Source: Hymenobacter aquaticus
GTDB taxonomy: Bacteria; Bacteroidota; Bacteroidia; Cytophagales; Hymenobacteraceae
Reading direction: 5' to 3'
Assembly: GCF_004765605.1 (NCBI RefSeq)
Contig: NZ_SRLC01000002.1
Location: forward strand, 868,001-932,000
Length of the DNA: 64,000 bases
The notes beneath the pieces are model-generated. The model did no database searches and was not told where the DNA came from. It saw nothing but the letters and a program-made list of their open reading frames with translations. This document shows positions 54,864-63,065 of the stretch, in pieces; the first letter of the stretch is position 1; every line of letters begins with the position of its first letter. A program made the translations under genes and the position numbers.

Positions 54864-55065
54864 GCATAGGCAGGTCTCCTGGCTTGCTTCGGGTAGGCCG
54901 CCTTCCCATTTCTCGGGTCATTCCGGCTAAAGAATGACCGTCGGCGAAACAGTGGCAGCAAGTGGGCCTACCAATACTAGAAGCGTACAGTTGCGGGGAC
55001 AGCTCCGGAATTAAACCGGATTCCCTTTTCAGCCGCGCCCCCCAATCGGGGTCTGGCCACCTATA
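54864..55065 (-). ncRNA. Cobalamin riboswitch
   Basis: On the minus strand the leader contains the conserved cobalamin-element blocks: AAAAGGGAAnnnGGT, AATTCCGGAGCTGTCCCCGC followed by AACTGTA, the B12 box with TGCCACTG, and the closing GCCAGGAGACCTGCC. It starts within about ten bases of a promoter box and ends 174 bp before btuB. B12 binding should lower expression of btuB and the BtuG-like gene. Confidence 0.95.
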
Positions 55066-55071
55066 GCGGGG

Positions 55072-55079
55072 CAAAGATA
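55072..55079 (-). promoter_or_regulatory. Promoter -7 box of the riboswitch-btuB transcript
   Basis: On the minus strand TATCTTTG matches TAnnTTTG. A TTC-containing -33-like sequence lies 18 bp upstream. The predicted transcript start coincides with the riboswitch 5' end. Confidence 0.6.
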
Positions 55080-55183
55080 GGGCGTTTTTGTAATGCGGAA
55101 CCTAACCGTGGAGCCGGCCCCGCCGTTTGGGCAGAAACCGGCCCTTCGCGGCCCCGGCTTTTCCTGCTCCTTGCTTCTGCTCT

Positions 55184-55786
55184 ATGCCCAAAATCCCGCT
55201 TGATTTCTACCGCGGCCCCGACGTCGTTCAGATTGCCCGCGACCTGCTGGGCAAGTACGTGTTTACCAACATCGACGGGGTGCTGACCGGCGGGCGGATC
55301 GTCGAAACCGAGGCCTATGCCCACCTCAACGACCAGGCCTGCCACTCGCACCTGGGCCGCTACACGGCCCGCACCAAAGTGATGTACGAGGCCGGCGGCG
55401 TGGCCTACACCTATTTGATCTACGGCCGCTACGTGCTGTTCAACCTCATTACCAACGAAGCCGGCAAGGCCGATGCCGTCCTGATCCGGGGCCTGGAGCC
55501 CACCGAGGGAGTCCCGGAAATGCTCTTGCGCCGCGGCCTGACGCAGCCCGCCCGCAACCTTACCGGCGGCCCCGGCCTGCTGACCCAGGCCCTGGGCATC
55601 ACCACCCAGCACTACGGCACCGATTTGACCGGCAACCTGATCTGGCTCGAAGACCACCATGAGCCAGTGCCCGACGAGCTAATCGTAGCCAGCCCCCGCG
55701 TCGGTATCGACTACGCCGGCCCCGATGCCGCCCTGCCCTGGCGCTTCCGCCTGAAAGGCAGCCCCTGGACCAGCCCCGCGAAGTGA
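55184..55786 (+). CDS. mpg: DNA-3-methyladenine glycosylase (AAG/MPG family)
   Basis: The 200-residue protein matches the AAG family: LARDLLGKYVF, the catalytic Glu in RIVETEAYAHLNDQACHSHLGRYTART, VMYEAGGVAYTYLIYGRYVLFNLITNEAG and the ending SPRVGIDYAGPDAALPWRF. It removes alkylated purines such as 3-methyladenine and hypoxanthine to start base excision repair. ATG 55184 is chosen at the fold start. It converges on the methyltransferase gene across the second composite repeat. Confidence 0.95.
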   Translation: MPKIPLDFYRGPDVVQIARDLLGKYVFTNIDGVLTGGRIVETEAYAHLNDQACHSHLGRYTARTKVMYEAGGVAYTYLIYGRYVLFNLITNEAGKADAVLIRGLEPTEGVPEMLLRRGLTQPARNLTGGPGLLTQALGITTQHYGTDLTGNLIWLEDHHEPVPDELIVASPRVGIDYAGPDAALPWRFRLKGSPWTSPAK

Positions 55787-56092
55787 CGTGGAGTATGTGG
55801 GAAATGTGCTAATGTGAAGGAATGTGCTCAGGTGCTAATGTGGGAAATGTGCTGAATGTGAAAAATAAAAAAGGCGTGTCATTGCTTCGCTCGCAATGAC
55901 ACGCCTCCGAAATGTGCTGAACGCCCTTATGTGAAAAGCCCTAACGTCAGAGCAGACGTTAGGGCTTCGTAGTAAAAGAACGGGTCATGCTGCGCAGAGG
56001 ACGGCTTATTTCGTTCCTCGCAATGACACGCCTTTTTTATTTTTCACATTTCTTCCCATTCAGCACATTTCCCACATTAGCACCTTAGCACA
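55787..56092. repeat. Composite intergenic repeat, copy 2
   Basis: It has the layout of 5473-5778: AATGTG repeats at the left (55793-55860), CACATT repeats at the right (56043-56092), opposed CATTGCGAG-type modules (55876-55908 and 55995-56035) and a central hairpin (arms 55934-55948 and 55955-55967). The hairpin keeps AAAAGCCCT/AGGGCTT but has different inner pairs from copy 1, so base pairing rather than sequence is kept. Confidence 0.8.
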
Positions 56093-57286
56093 TTAAACTG
56101 CCAGCTTCTCACACACCAGCACGGCCAGGCGGCCTTGCAGGTCGGTGGTGGCAAACATGTAGAGGTGGCCGCCTTCCCGGATGCCGGTGCGGTGCCGGAA
56201 CTCGGCTACCGAGTCGGGGAAGTTGCGGGTCGTGACGTGGGCGCGCAGCTCGGGGCCGAGGTGGGCCCGCAGGGCGTCCCGGTCGTAGCGCTCCGTGGCC
56301 ACGATGCGGAAGATGCGGCCCGGGAAGTCGGCGCGGAGCGTGTCGGAGGTGTAGAGGTGGCTGTGCTGGTGCAGCTTGAGCAGCTCGAAGGCCGTGCCCA
56401 CGCTTTTGAAGCCCCCGGCCTTGAGCACGGCCACGTTGGGCTCGTACAGGTAGTTCTGGGCTTCGGCGTAGCGGGCAACGGCGCGGGTTTCGCGGGCCTT
56501 GTTCAGCCGGAACTCCTGCTGCTGCCCGTTGCGCAGCAAATTCACCGTGTAGCGCTCCGGGTCGACGGCCGGCTCGGGGCCCAGCTCATACAGCACCTCT
56601 TTGCACTCGTTGTCCACGGCTACCACCCACAGGCGGCGCACCTGCTTCAGCTCCAGCAAGGCCTGCTCGATGTCCAGCATGGGCGAGGTCTTGAGCAGCA
56701 CCTGCCGGCCCTTGTGCAGCAGCAAAGGCAGAATGCGCAGAATATCCGGCTCACAGTCCTGCAGCCGGTAGATTTTCTTGTCGGCCGAATTGCGGCGGGC
56801 CGGGTCCAGGTAAATCCAGTCGAACGTGTCGGGCGTGCTTTTCAGAAAGCTCAGCGCGTCGTCGGCGTGGCAGCTCACGTTGCTGACGCCGAGCTGGGCC
56901 AGGTTGTACTGCACCACGGCTACCAGGGCCGGGTCGCGCTCCACGTAGTGCACCTCCGGAATACGGGCCGCGAAGTGCGAGGCATCTACTCCGAAGCCGC
57001 CGGTCAGGTCGACCAGACGCTGGCCCTGCACCAGGCTGGCCTTAAACGCAGCCGAGCGGGCCGAAGAAGCCTGCTCGACGGATAAAGCCGGGGGAAAGAT
57101 CAAATCGGGATTGTCGGCCCACGCCGGCAGCTTGGTGCGGGCTTTCTGGCGGGCCTGGATTTGCCGTACCAAGTCCGGCACCGGCAAGCCCGGATAGCGC
57201 CGGGCCTGCAGGGCCAGTTGGGCGGGGTCGTCATGCAGATGGTCGGCAACGTACTGCCGGGCCGCTGCAGGAAGCGGATAGTTCAT
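56093..57286 (-). CDS. Class I SAM methyltransferase with THUMP-like domain
   Basis: The 397-residue protein has a helical N-terminus (about 1-85), a Rossmann methylase core (VDLTGGFGVDASHFAARIPEVHYVERDPALVAVVQYNL, CHADDALSFL, WIYLDPARR) and a C-terminal THUMP-like domain. The DPARR motif is that of Bacteroidota THUMP-like methylases, so RNA is the likely substrate. No characterised member is close enough to name a base. Confidence 0.85.
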   Translation of the reverse strand: MNYPLPAAARQYVADHLHDDPAQLALQARRYPGLPVPDLVRQIQARQKARTKLPAWADNPDLIFPPALSVEQASSARSAAFKASLVQGQRLVDLTGGFGVDASHFAARIPEVHYVERDPALVAVVQYNLAQLGVSNVSCHADDALSFLKSTPDTFDWIYLDPARRNSADKKIYRLQDCEPDILRILPLLLHKGRQVLLKTSPMLDIEQALLELKQVRRLWVVAVDNECKEVLYELGPEPAVDPERYTVNLLRNGQQQEFRLNKARETRAVARYAEAQNYLYEPNVAVLKAGGFKSVGTAFELLKLHQHSHLYTSDTLRADFPGRIFRIVATERYDRDALRAHLGPELRAHVTTRNFPDSVAEFRHRTGIREGGHLYMFATTDLQGRLAVLVCEKLAV

Positions 57287-57319
57287 GCAAGGTGTTTACG
57301 GGAAAACGGCGCGAACGGC

Positions 57320-57925
57320 TTACCGCACGTTCCAGCGCAAAGCTAGCAGCGGCTGGCCATTCTGCGCGGCGGCCAGCCCGATGGTAGCGGGCGTCAGGCG
57401 CTGCAGCATGCTGCTATGAGCCGAGGAAAGCCCGGCGTTGTGAGCCGATACCGCGCGCTGAAAACGCTCGTTGGTATGGCGGGTAATAAAGATGTTGGAC
57501 AGCAGGCTCAGCGTCGCCACGCCAATGGCGGCTTTCTGGGTATCCTTAAAATACTGCTGCTCTCCGTCGCCCGAGAGTACCTGCTGACTGTAGAACGCCA
57601 CGGCGCCCACGAAGGTGAGTCGCTCGCCGAGAAACAGCCATTTCTGAGCCCGGTAGGCGTTCAGGTTGGCCAAAGCCTCCGGGTTGTTGGCCAGGTAGGG
57701 GCGCAGGCGCTGCCCGAAGAAACCGGCATTCACGTAGTCTTCTTCCCGGGTGCTTTCGCCAGTGGTAAAGAAAAAATTGCGCTGGGCGCCATTCAGGCCC
57801 CGGGCCTGATCTTCCGGGCTTAAGCGGATGTAAGGCACCTGCTGGGTGGGCGCCTGTTGGGCAAAAGCGGCGGCCGCCGACAGCGAAAGGCCCAGCGACA
57901 AGGCCGAAACACGAAGAAGAGACAT
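57320..57925 (-). CDS. Secreted or envelope protein of unknown function
   Basis: The 201-residue protein has a Sec signal (LSLGLSLSAAAAFAQ) and a helical mature part with two moderately hydrophobic segments (LTFVGAVAFYSQQVL and AAIGVATLSLLSNIF). It ends in a short strand pattern (GQPLLALRWNVR). No family recognised. A TACATTTG box lies 33 bp upstream. Confidence 0.7.
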   Translation of the reverse strand: MSLLRVSALSLGLSLSAAAAFAQQAPTQQVPYIRLSPEDQARGLNGAQRNFFFTTGESTREEDYVNAGFFGQRLRPYLANNPEALANLNAYRAQKWLFLGERLTFVGAVAFYSQQVLSGDGEQQYFKDTQKAAIGVATLSLLSNIFITRHTNERFQRAVSAHNAGLSSAHSSMLQRLTPATIGLAAAQNGQPLLALRWNVR

Positions 57926-57957
57926 AGGATGTTGCGAAGGAAAAATAGGCGCGAATA

Positions 57958-57965
57958 CAAATGTA
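57958..57965 (-). promoter_or_regulatory. -7 box for the unknown envelope gene
   Basis: On the minus strand TACATTTG matches TAnnTTTG, 33 bp before the start codon. Confidence 0.45.
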
Positions 57966-58110
57966 CTACTCTGTGCAATAGCTCCCTAAGACGTTGGTCG
58001 AGGAAATAATCCTATTCATCTAGAAAAACTTTGCCCAGCCTATCCAACAAAAGCCGCTGGTCTTACGTTCTGTCGGCAAGTTGAAACTGTACCTACTTTT
58101 TCCCTAGCGT

Positions 58111-58878
58111 ATGAAAACCCTCGTAAACACTCTACAGCGCCGTTTTTTGTTGGCCGCAGTTCCTGCTGCCCTGATCTTCGGCGGCTGCAGCAAAGACGAC
58201 GACCCAGTGGGACCAACGCCTGACCAAGGCCGGGTACTCCTCGTGCACGCCGCGCCATCATCGAGCGCCCAAGTAAAGTTTGTGGCCAATGACAACAAGG
58301 AAGTAAGCTCGCTTGCTTACGGTACGCAGAGCCAATACACAAGCGTAGCTGCCGGGTCGCAATCCATCAAAGTAAACGATGCCACAACGGGGCAGACTGC
58401 CGTGACGCAGGCCTTGGCCGTAGAAAAGGATAAAAGCTATTCGGTTTTTGCTTACTCTAAAGATCCTACTATCGGCTCTATTGCCAGCTTAGCCGTCACC
58501 GACGACTTAACGCCTCCCTCAACTGGCAAAGCTAAAATTCGTCTAGTGCACTTGGGTGTAAGTGTTGCTAACGTGGTTAATTTGTCGGTACCAGCGCCAC
58601 TTGCCGGCAATACCGATGTTGTTACCGGTGTTGCTTTCGGTACTCCTTCTTCTTTCGTAGAAATCAATCCTGGTCCCTACAATTTGGCTGTTTCCGTTGG
58701 GTCTGGTCTGACCGCTACTACGGAAGCCTCTGTGGGCGATGGTAACGGTAACACTGGCGTGACCCGAAACTACGAGGCCGGAAAAATTTATACGGTGGTC
58801 CTGCGGGGTATCAAAAATACCACGGGTGCCATTGCTGAGCCCCTGCGCTTGCGCGCCACGCTTATTACCAATAATTAG
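58111..58878 (+). CDS. DUF4397 lipoprotein
   Basis: The 255-residue protein has a lipobox (LIFGGC) and two DUF4397-type beta-sandwich repeats (GRVLLVHAAPSSSAQVKFVANDNKEVSSLAYGTQSQYTSVAAGSQSIKV and AKIRLVHLGVSVANVVNLSVPAP). These are surface or periplasmic domains of unknown function. Its codon use and GC (more A/T third positions) are lower than its neighbours, which may reflect recent acquisition or low expression. Confidence 0.88.
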   Translation: MKTLVNTLQRRFLLAAVPAALIFGGCSKDDDPVGPTPDQGRVLLVHAAPSSSAQVKFVANDNKEVSSLAYGTQSQYTSVAAGSQSIKVNDATTGQTAVTQALAVEKDKSYSVFAYSKDPTIGSIASLAVTDDLTPPSTGKAKIRLVHLGVSVANVVNLSVPAPLAGNTDVVTGVAFGTPSSFVEINPGPYNLAVSVGSGLTATTEASVGDGNGNTGVTRNYEAGKIYTVVLRGIKNTTGAIAEPLRLRATLITNN

Positions 58879-58913
58879 GACCCTCAGAGCTGTCTGCTAA
58901 AGGGTGTTCCTGC

Positions 58914-58957
58914 CGAAGCCAAGAAGCCTATCCTGCGGGGTAGGCTTCTTGGCTTCG
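58914..58957 (+). terminator. Intrinsic terminator after the DUF4397 gene
   Basis: A 20-bp stem with one mismatch (arms 58914-58933 and 58938-58957) ends the transcript 50 bp before ahcY. The T tract is short. Confidence 0.7.
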
Positions 58958-59007
58958 CTAACATTTTGGCTACCTTTATAGTTGAATCGCAAATATCTTA
59001 CTGCATC

Positions 59008-60327
59008 ATGGTCGAAACCACCACGAAAACGTACGTTCCGTACAAAGTAAAGGACATGTCGCTGGCCGAATGGGGCCGCAAAGAAATCCGGTTGGCTGAG
59101 GCCGAAATGCCGGGTCTGATGTCCCTGCGCGAAGAGTTTGGCGCTTCGCAGCCCCTCAAGGGCGCGCGCATCGCGGGCTGCCTGCACATGACCATCCAAA
59201 CGGCGGTTCTCATTGAAACGCTTATCGCCCTGGGTGCCGACGTAACCTGGTCGTCCTGCAACATCTTCTCGACCCAGGACCACGCCGCCGCGGCTATTGC
59301 CGCCGCCGGCATTCCGGTATACGCCTGGAAAGGCATGAACGAAGAGGAGTTCAACTGGTGCATCGAGCAGACGCTGTACTTCGGCGAAGACCACCAGCCC
59401 CTGAACATGATTCTGGACGACGGCGGCGACCTGACCAACATGGTTCTGGACCGCTTCCCCGAGCTGGCCGCCGGTATCAAAGGCATTTCCGAGGAAACCA
59501 CCACGGGCGTACTGCGCCTGCTGGACCGCGTGAAAAACGGCTCGTTGCCGATGCCCGCCTTCAACATCAACGACTCGGTAACCAAGTCGAAGTTCGATAA
59601 CAAATACGGCTGCAAAGAGTCGGCCGTGGACGCTATCCGCCGGGCTACCGACGTGATGATGGCCGGCAAGATTGCCGTGGTGGCCGGTTACGGCGACGTC
59701 GGAAAAGGTACCGCCGCTTCGCTGCGCGGGGCCGGCGCCCGGGTTATCGTCACCGAAATTGACCCCATCTGCGCCCTGCAAGCCGCTATGGACGGCTACG
59801 CCGTGAAGCGCATGGAAAATGCCATCAAGGAAGCTGACATCGTGGTAACCGCTACCGGCAACTGCGACATCATCACCGAACAGCACTTCCGCGCCCTGAA
59901 AGACAAGGCCATTGTCTGCAACATCGGTCACTTCGACGATGAAATTGACATGGCTTGGCTGAACACCAACTACGGCCACACCAAAGACACGGTGAAGCCC
60001 CAGGTGGACCTGTATAACATCGACGGCAAGGAAGTAATCATCCTGGCCGAAGGCCGCCTCGTGAACCTGGGCTGCGCGACGGGTCACCCGTCGTTCGTGA
60101 TGTCGAACTCGTTCACGAACCAGACGCTGGCGCAACTGGAGCTGTGGCAGAACTCGGCCGCCTACGAAAACAAGGTGTACACCCTGCCCAAGCACCTCGA
60201 CGAGAAAGTTGCCCGTCTGCACCTGGCCAAAATCGGGGTGGAGCTGGATGAGCTGAAGCCTAAGCAGGCCAGCTACATCGGCGTAGAAGTGCAAGGCCCG
60301 TTCAAATCGGACCTGTACCGCTACTAG
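59008..60327 (+). CDS. ahcY: Adenosylhomocysteinase
   Basis: The 439-residue protein is full-length S-adenosylhomocysteine hydrolase. It has CLHMTIQTAVLIETL and NIFSTQDHAAAAIA (substrate), the NAD+ motif VVAGYGDVGKGTAASLRGAGARVIVTEIDP (about 225-254), and the C-terminal KxxxYRY-type end (FKSDLYRY) that reaches into the neighbouring active site. It removes SAH after methylation, so it supports the several methyltransferases in this window. ATG 59008 is used because the family's N-terminus begins there. Confidence 0.97.
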   Translation: MVETTTKTYVPYKVKDMSLAEWGRKEIRLAEAEMPGLMSLREEFGASQPLKGARIAGCLHMTIQTAVLIETLIALGADVTWSSCNIFSTQDHAAAAIAAAGIPVYAWKGMNEEEFNWCIEQTLYFGEDHQPLNMILDDGGDLTNMVLDRFPELAAGIKGISEETTTGVLRLLDRVKNGSLPMPAFNINDSVTKSKFDNKYGCKESAVDAIRRATDVMMAGKIAVVAGYGDVGKGTAASLRGAGARVIVTEIDPICALQAAMDGYAVKRMENAIKEADIVVTATGNCDIITEQHFRALKDKAIVCNIGHFDDEIDMAWLNTNYGHTKDTVKPQVDLYNIDGKEVIILAEGRLVNLGCATGHPSFVMSNSFTNQTLAQLELWQNSAAYENKVYTLPKHLDEKVARLHLAKIGVELDELKPKQASYIGVEVQGPFKSDLYRY

Positions 60328-60330
60328 GCG

Positions 60331-61134
60331 CTATTTCTTAGCCTGTTTTTTCAGCCCGCCCGAAGCTTTTCGGGCGGGCTTTTTTGTGGCGGTTGGCGCC
60401 GGCAGATGCGCCAGGTACGGCTTCACGTAGCTGTTTCGGGGAAACATCTGTAGGGTGAGCTGCCCGTAGTGCCGGCACATGGCCGCGTCGCCGACGTGGT
60501 AGAAGCACTCAGTCAGGTAAGCCAGGACTTGCTCGTGCAAGGGTGTGCCGGCGTAAGCTGGCTTTGGCGCGGCCAGCAAAAACTGCGAAATGCTCAGAAT
60601 AGCCTCGGGCCACTGCTGGTTGTCCATGTAGAGCGTGCCGAGCTTCCAGTAGGCTTCGGCAAACCACACGTCCACGTTCAGGGTAGAGTCGTTCTGCGGT
60701 ACGGCCCCGTCCAGCTGCGTGATGAGGCGCTGGTAGAGCGTGTAGGCGCGGGGCTTGCTGTCGTCAATCTTGTACAGGGCCCGGGCCAGCTGATAGGTCA
60801 CAAACGGATTCTGGGGCTCGCGCTGCCCGGCTTCCTCCAGCAGCGCGGCCGCCCGCGCGTACTGTCCCTGCTCATACGCCGCCTCCGAATCGAGGATCTG
60901 CAGGCCGTACCGGGCCGAGCGGACCAGCGGCGTCTGGTCGGCCTGCCCAACGGTTTGCCCGGCTTCGACCCGGCTGCCGATCAGGGTCGTGTCAAACTCG
61001 ACGTGGATAATATTAATCGTATTGATGTGCTTCGGCAATGCTGCCTGCGGGCCGTACAGGCGGTAGTTGGACTGGCCATAGCCCATAATGGGCCATAGCA
61101 GGCAGAAAAGTAGGACGTGAGCTAACCGGCGCAT
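60331..61134 (-). CDS. Secreted TPR-type protein
   Basis: The 267-residue protein has a signal peptide (LAHVLLFCLLWPIMGYGQ) and several TPR-like helices (ARYGLQILDSEAAYEQGQYARAAALLEEAGQREP, WFAEAYWKLGTLYMDNQQWPEAILSI), then a Lys/Ala-rich tail. No enzymatic domain. It is convergent with ahcY, whose terminator lies inside its last codons. Confidence 0.8.
   Translation of the reverse strand: MRRLAHVLLFCLLWPIMGYGQSNYRLYGPQAALPKHINTINIIHVEFDTTLIGSRVEAGQTVGQADQTPLVRSARYGLQILDSEAAYEQGQYARAAALLEEAGQREPQNPFVTYQLARALYKIDDSKPRAYTLYQRLITQLDGAVPQNDSTLNVDVWFAEAYWKLGTLYMDNQQWPEAILSISQFLLAAPKPAYAGTPLHEQVLAYLTECFYHVGDAAMCRHYGQLTLQMFPRNSYVKPYLAHLPAPTATKKPARKASGGLKKQAKK
60353..60385 (+). terminator. Terminator of ahcY inside the convergent gene
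   Basis: A perfect 12-bp stem (arms 60353-60364 and 60369-60380) and T run lie 25 bp after ahcY but within the 3' coding end of the opposite gene. Confidence 0.8.
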
Positions 61135-61228
61135 CGGGGCAAGTATTCAGGCGAATAAGGCAGAGGCTAAAGCTCGAAAGATAAATCGATAGTGCCAGCC
61201 CGGTATTTCGGCCGATATTTGTTTTCCT

Positions 61229-62011
61229 ATGCCCCCCGTTTCTCTCTCCGTCGTGATTATCACCTTCAACGAGGAAGCCAACATCGGCCGCTGCCTGGAG
61301 GCGCTGCAGGATGTAGCCGACGACGTGGTGGTGGTCGATTCCTTTTCCACTGACCAAACGGTCGACATCTGCCGCCGGCACGGCGTCCGGGTGGTGCAGC
61401 ACGCTTTTGCGGGCTACGTCGAGCAGAAAAACTACGCCACTGCCCAGGCCCGCCACGACTACGTATTGCAGCTCGACGCCGACGAAGTGCTGACCGATGC
61501 GCTGCGAACTTCCATCCGGGCCACGAAAGCCAACTGGCAGCACGCGGGCTACACCCTGGCCCGCCTCACCAACTACTGCGGCACCTGGGTGCGGCACGGC
61601 GGCTGGTACCCCGACCGGAAGCTGCGCCTCTACGACCGGCGGCTGGGCCAGTGGGAAGGGCTGCTGCTGCACGAGCGGTTTGAGGTAGCGCCCGGGCAAA
61701 CGGTCGGCGCGCTGGCCGGCGACGCGCTGCATTACTCCTACCACTCCGTCGAGCAGCACGTGAGTCAGCTCAACCGCTTCACCAGCATTTCGGCCGCCGA
61801 GCTGGCCTTGCGCGGCAAAACCCAGGTCACGCTGTTTCATCTGCTGCTGAAGCCGGTCTGGAAGTTCGTGCACGGCTATTTCTTCCGGCTGGGCTTTCTG
61901 GATGGCTTTGCCGGCCTGTGCATCGCCACCATTTCGGCCTGGGGCGTATTCCTGAAATTCGCCAAGCTGCGCACCCAGTCTGCCACTCCCGCTGCTCCGC
62001 TGTCCGCATGA
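61229..62011 (+). CDS. Family 2 glycosyltransferase, WaaE-like
   Basis: The 260-residue GT-A enzyme has the nucleotide-sugar motifs SLSVVIITFNEEANIGRCLEAL, VVVVDSFSTDQT, and LQLDADEVLT (the DxD-type acid pair), plus a C-terminal membrane-associated segment (FLDGFAGLCIATISAWGVFLK). Similarity to WaaE/KdtX-type enzymes suggests LPS core addition. It overlaps the next gene by 4 bp and starts the polysaccharide run. Confidence 0.9.
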   Translation: MPPVSLSVVIITFNEEANIGRCLEALQDVADDVVVVDSFSTDQTVDICRRHGVRVVQHAFAGYVEQKNYATAQARHDYVLQLDADEVLTDALRTSIRATKANWQHAGYTLARLTNYCGTWVRHGGWYPDRKLRLYDRRLGQWEGLLLHERFEVAPGQTVGALAGDALHYSYHSVEQHVSQLNRFTSISAAELALRGKTQVTLFHLLLKPVWKFVHGYFFRLGFLDGFAGLCIATISAWGVFLKFAKLRTQSATPAAPLSA

Positions 62012-63048
62012 GAACTTTCCTCGTTAGTCGAACCGATGCTATTGGCGACGTGGTGCTGACCCTGCCCGTGTGCGGCCTGCTCAAGCAGCAGGTGCCCGGC
62101 TGCCGGGTGGTCCTGATCGGGCGCACCTATACCCAGGCCGTCGCCGAAGCCTGCCCGTGGGTGGATGATTTTCTCAACGCCGATGAGCTAAGCAAACTAG
62201 GGGAGAAGGAGCAGGTAGCGCAGCTGCGCCAGTACAAGGCCGAAGCCATACTCCACGTTTTCCCCAACAAGCTGCTGGCCCGCACGGCCCAGAAGTCCGG
62301 TATTCCCATCCGAATTGGCACGCGCAACCGCTGGATTCACTGGCTGACCTGTAACCGGCTGGTAGCTCTGAGTCGGCGCCATTCTCTGCTGCACGAGGCC
62401 CAGCTCAACCTGAAGCTGCTGCGGCCGCTGGGCTTGCCCGCCGAGCTGCCCCTGGCGGCCGTGGCCCCGCTGGTGCAGTTGCGCGCCACGGCTACTCTGC
62501 CCGCCGACGTTCGGGAGCTGCTGGCCGCCCGCACGGGCCGTCAGCTCAACGTTGTGCTGCATCCCCGCTCCCGGGGCAGTGCCCGCGAATGGGGCCTCGA
62601 CCATTTTGGTACCCTGGTTCGGCTGCTGCACCAGGCCGGGCACCGGGTGTTCATTACCGGTACTGCGGCGGAAGGCGAGGAGCTGGCTGCGTGGCTGCAC
62701 GAGCACGCTACCTTTCTGGCCGGCAATCTGACGGGTCGCCTTTCCCTGGCTGAGCTGCTCAGCTTCATTCAGCAGGCCGATGGGCTGGTGGCCGCCAGCA
62801 CCGGGCCCCTACACCTGGCCGCGGCGCTGGGGCGGCACGCGCTGGGCCTCTATCCGCCCATGCGGCCCACGCACCCCGGCCGCTGGGCACCCTTGGGCCC
62901 CCACGCCGAATACCTGGTTTTCGACCGGCCCGACTGCTCTGACTGTCGCGCTGTGCCGGCCGCCTGCACCTGCATCAAGGCCATAGCCCCCGTCGAAGTA
63001 GCCAGTCACATTCTAAGCTGGCAGCCGTTGCCCTCTGCCCAATCCTAG
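62008..63048 (+). CDS. Family 9 glycosyltransferase (heptosyltransferase-like)
   Basis: The 346-residue GT-B enzyme matches the ADP-heptose:LPS heptosyltransferase family: FLVSRTDAIGDVVLTLPVCGLLKQQVPGCRV, NVVLHPRSRGSAREWGLDHFGTLVRLL, VFITGTAAEG, ADGLVAASTGPLHLAAALGRHALGLYPP and a Cys-rich C-terminal piece. It adds a sugar in LPS core or a related surface glycan. The start at 62008 is set by the ATGA overlap with the GT2 gene. Confidence 0.92.
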   Translation: MRTFLVSRTDAIGDVVLTLPVCGLLKQQVPGCRVVLIGRTYTQAVAEACPWVDDFLNADELSKLGEKEQVAQLRQYKAEAILHVFPNKLLARTAQKSGIPIRIGTRNRWIHWLTCNRLVALSRRHSLLHEAQLNLKLLRPLGLPAELPLAAVAPLVQLRATATLPADVRELLAARTGRQLNVVLHPRSRGSAREWGLDHFGTLVRLLHQAGHRVFITGTAAEGEELAAWLHEHATFLAGNLTGRLSLAELLSFIQQADGLVAASTGPLHLAAALGRHALGLYPPMRPTHPGRWAPLGPHAEYLVFDRPDCSDCRAVPAACTCIKAIAPVEVASHILSWQPLPSAQS

Positions 63049-63065
63049 CGTTATTGCAGCTTTGA

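Noticed and set aside
58897..60294. 465-codon minus-strand frame opposite ahcY
   Set aside because: Antisense of a conserved housekeeping gene, with no recognisable domain.
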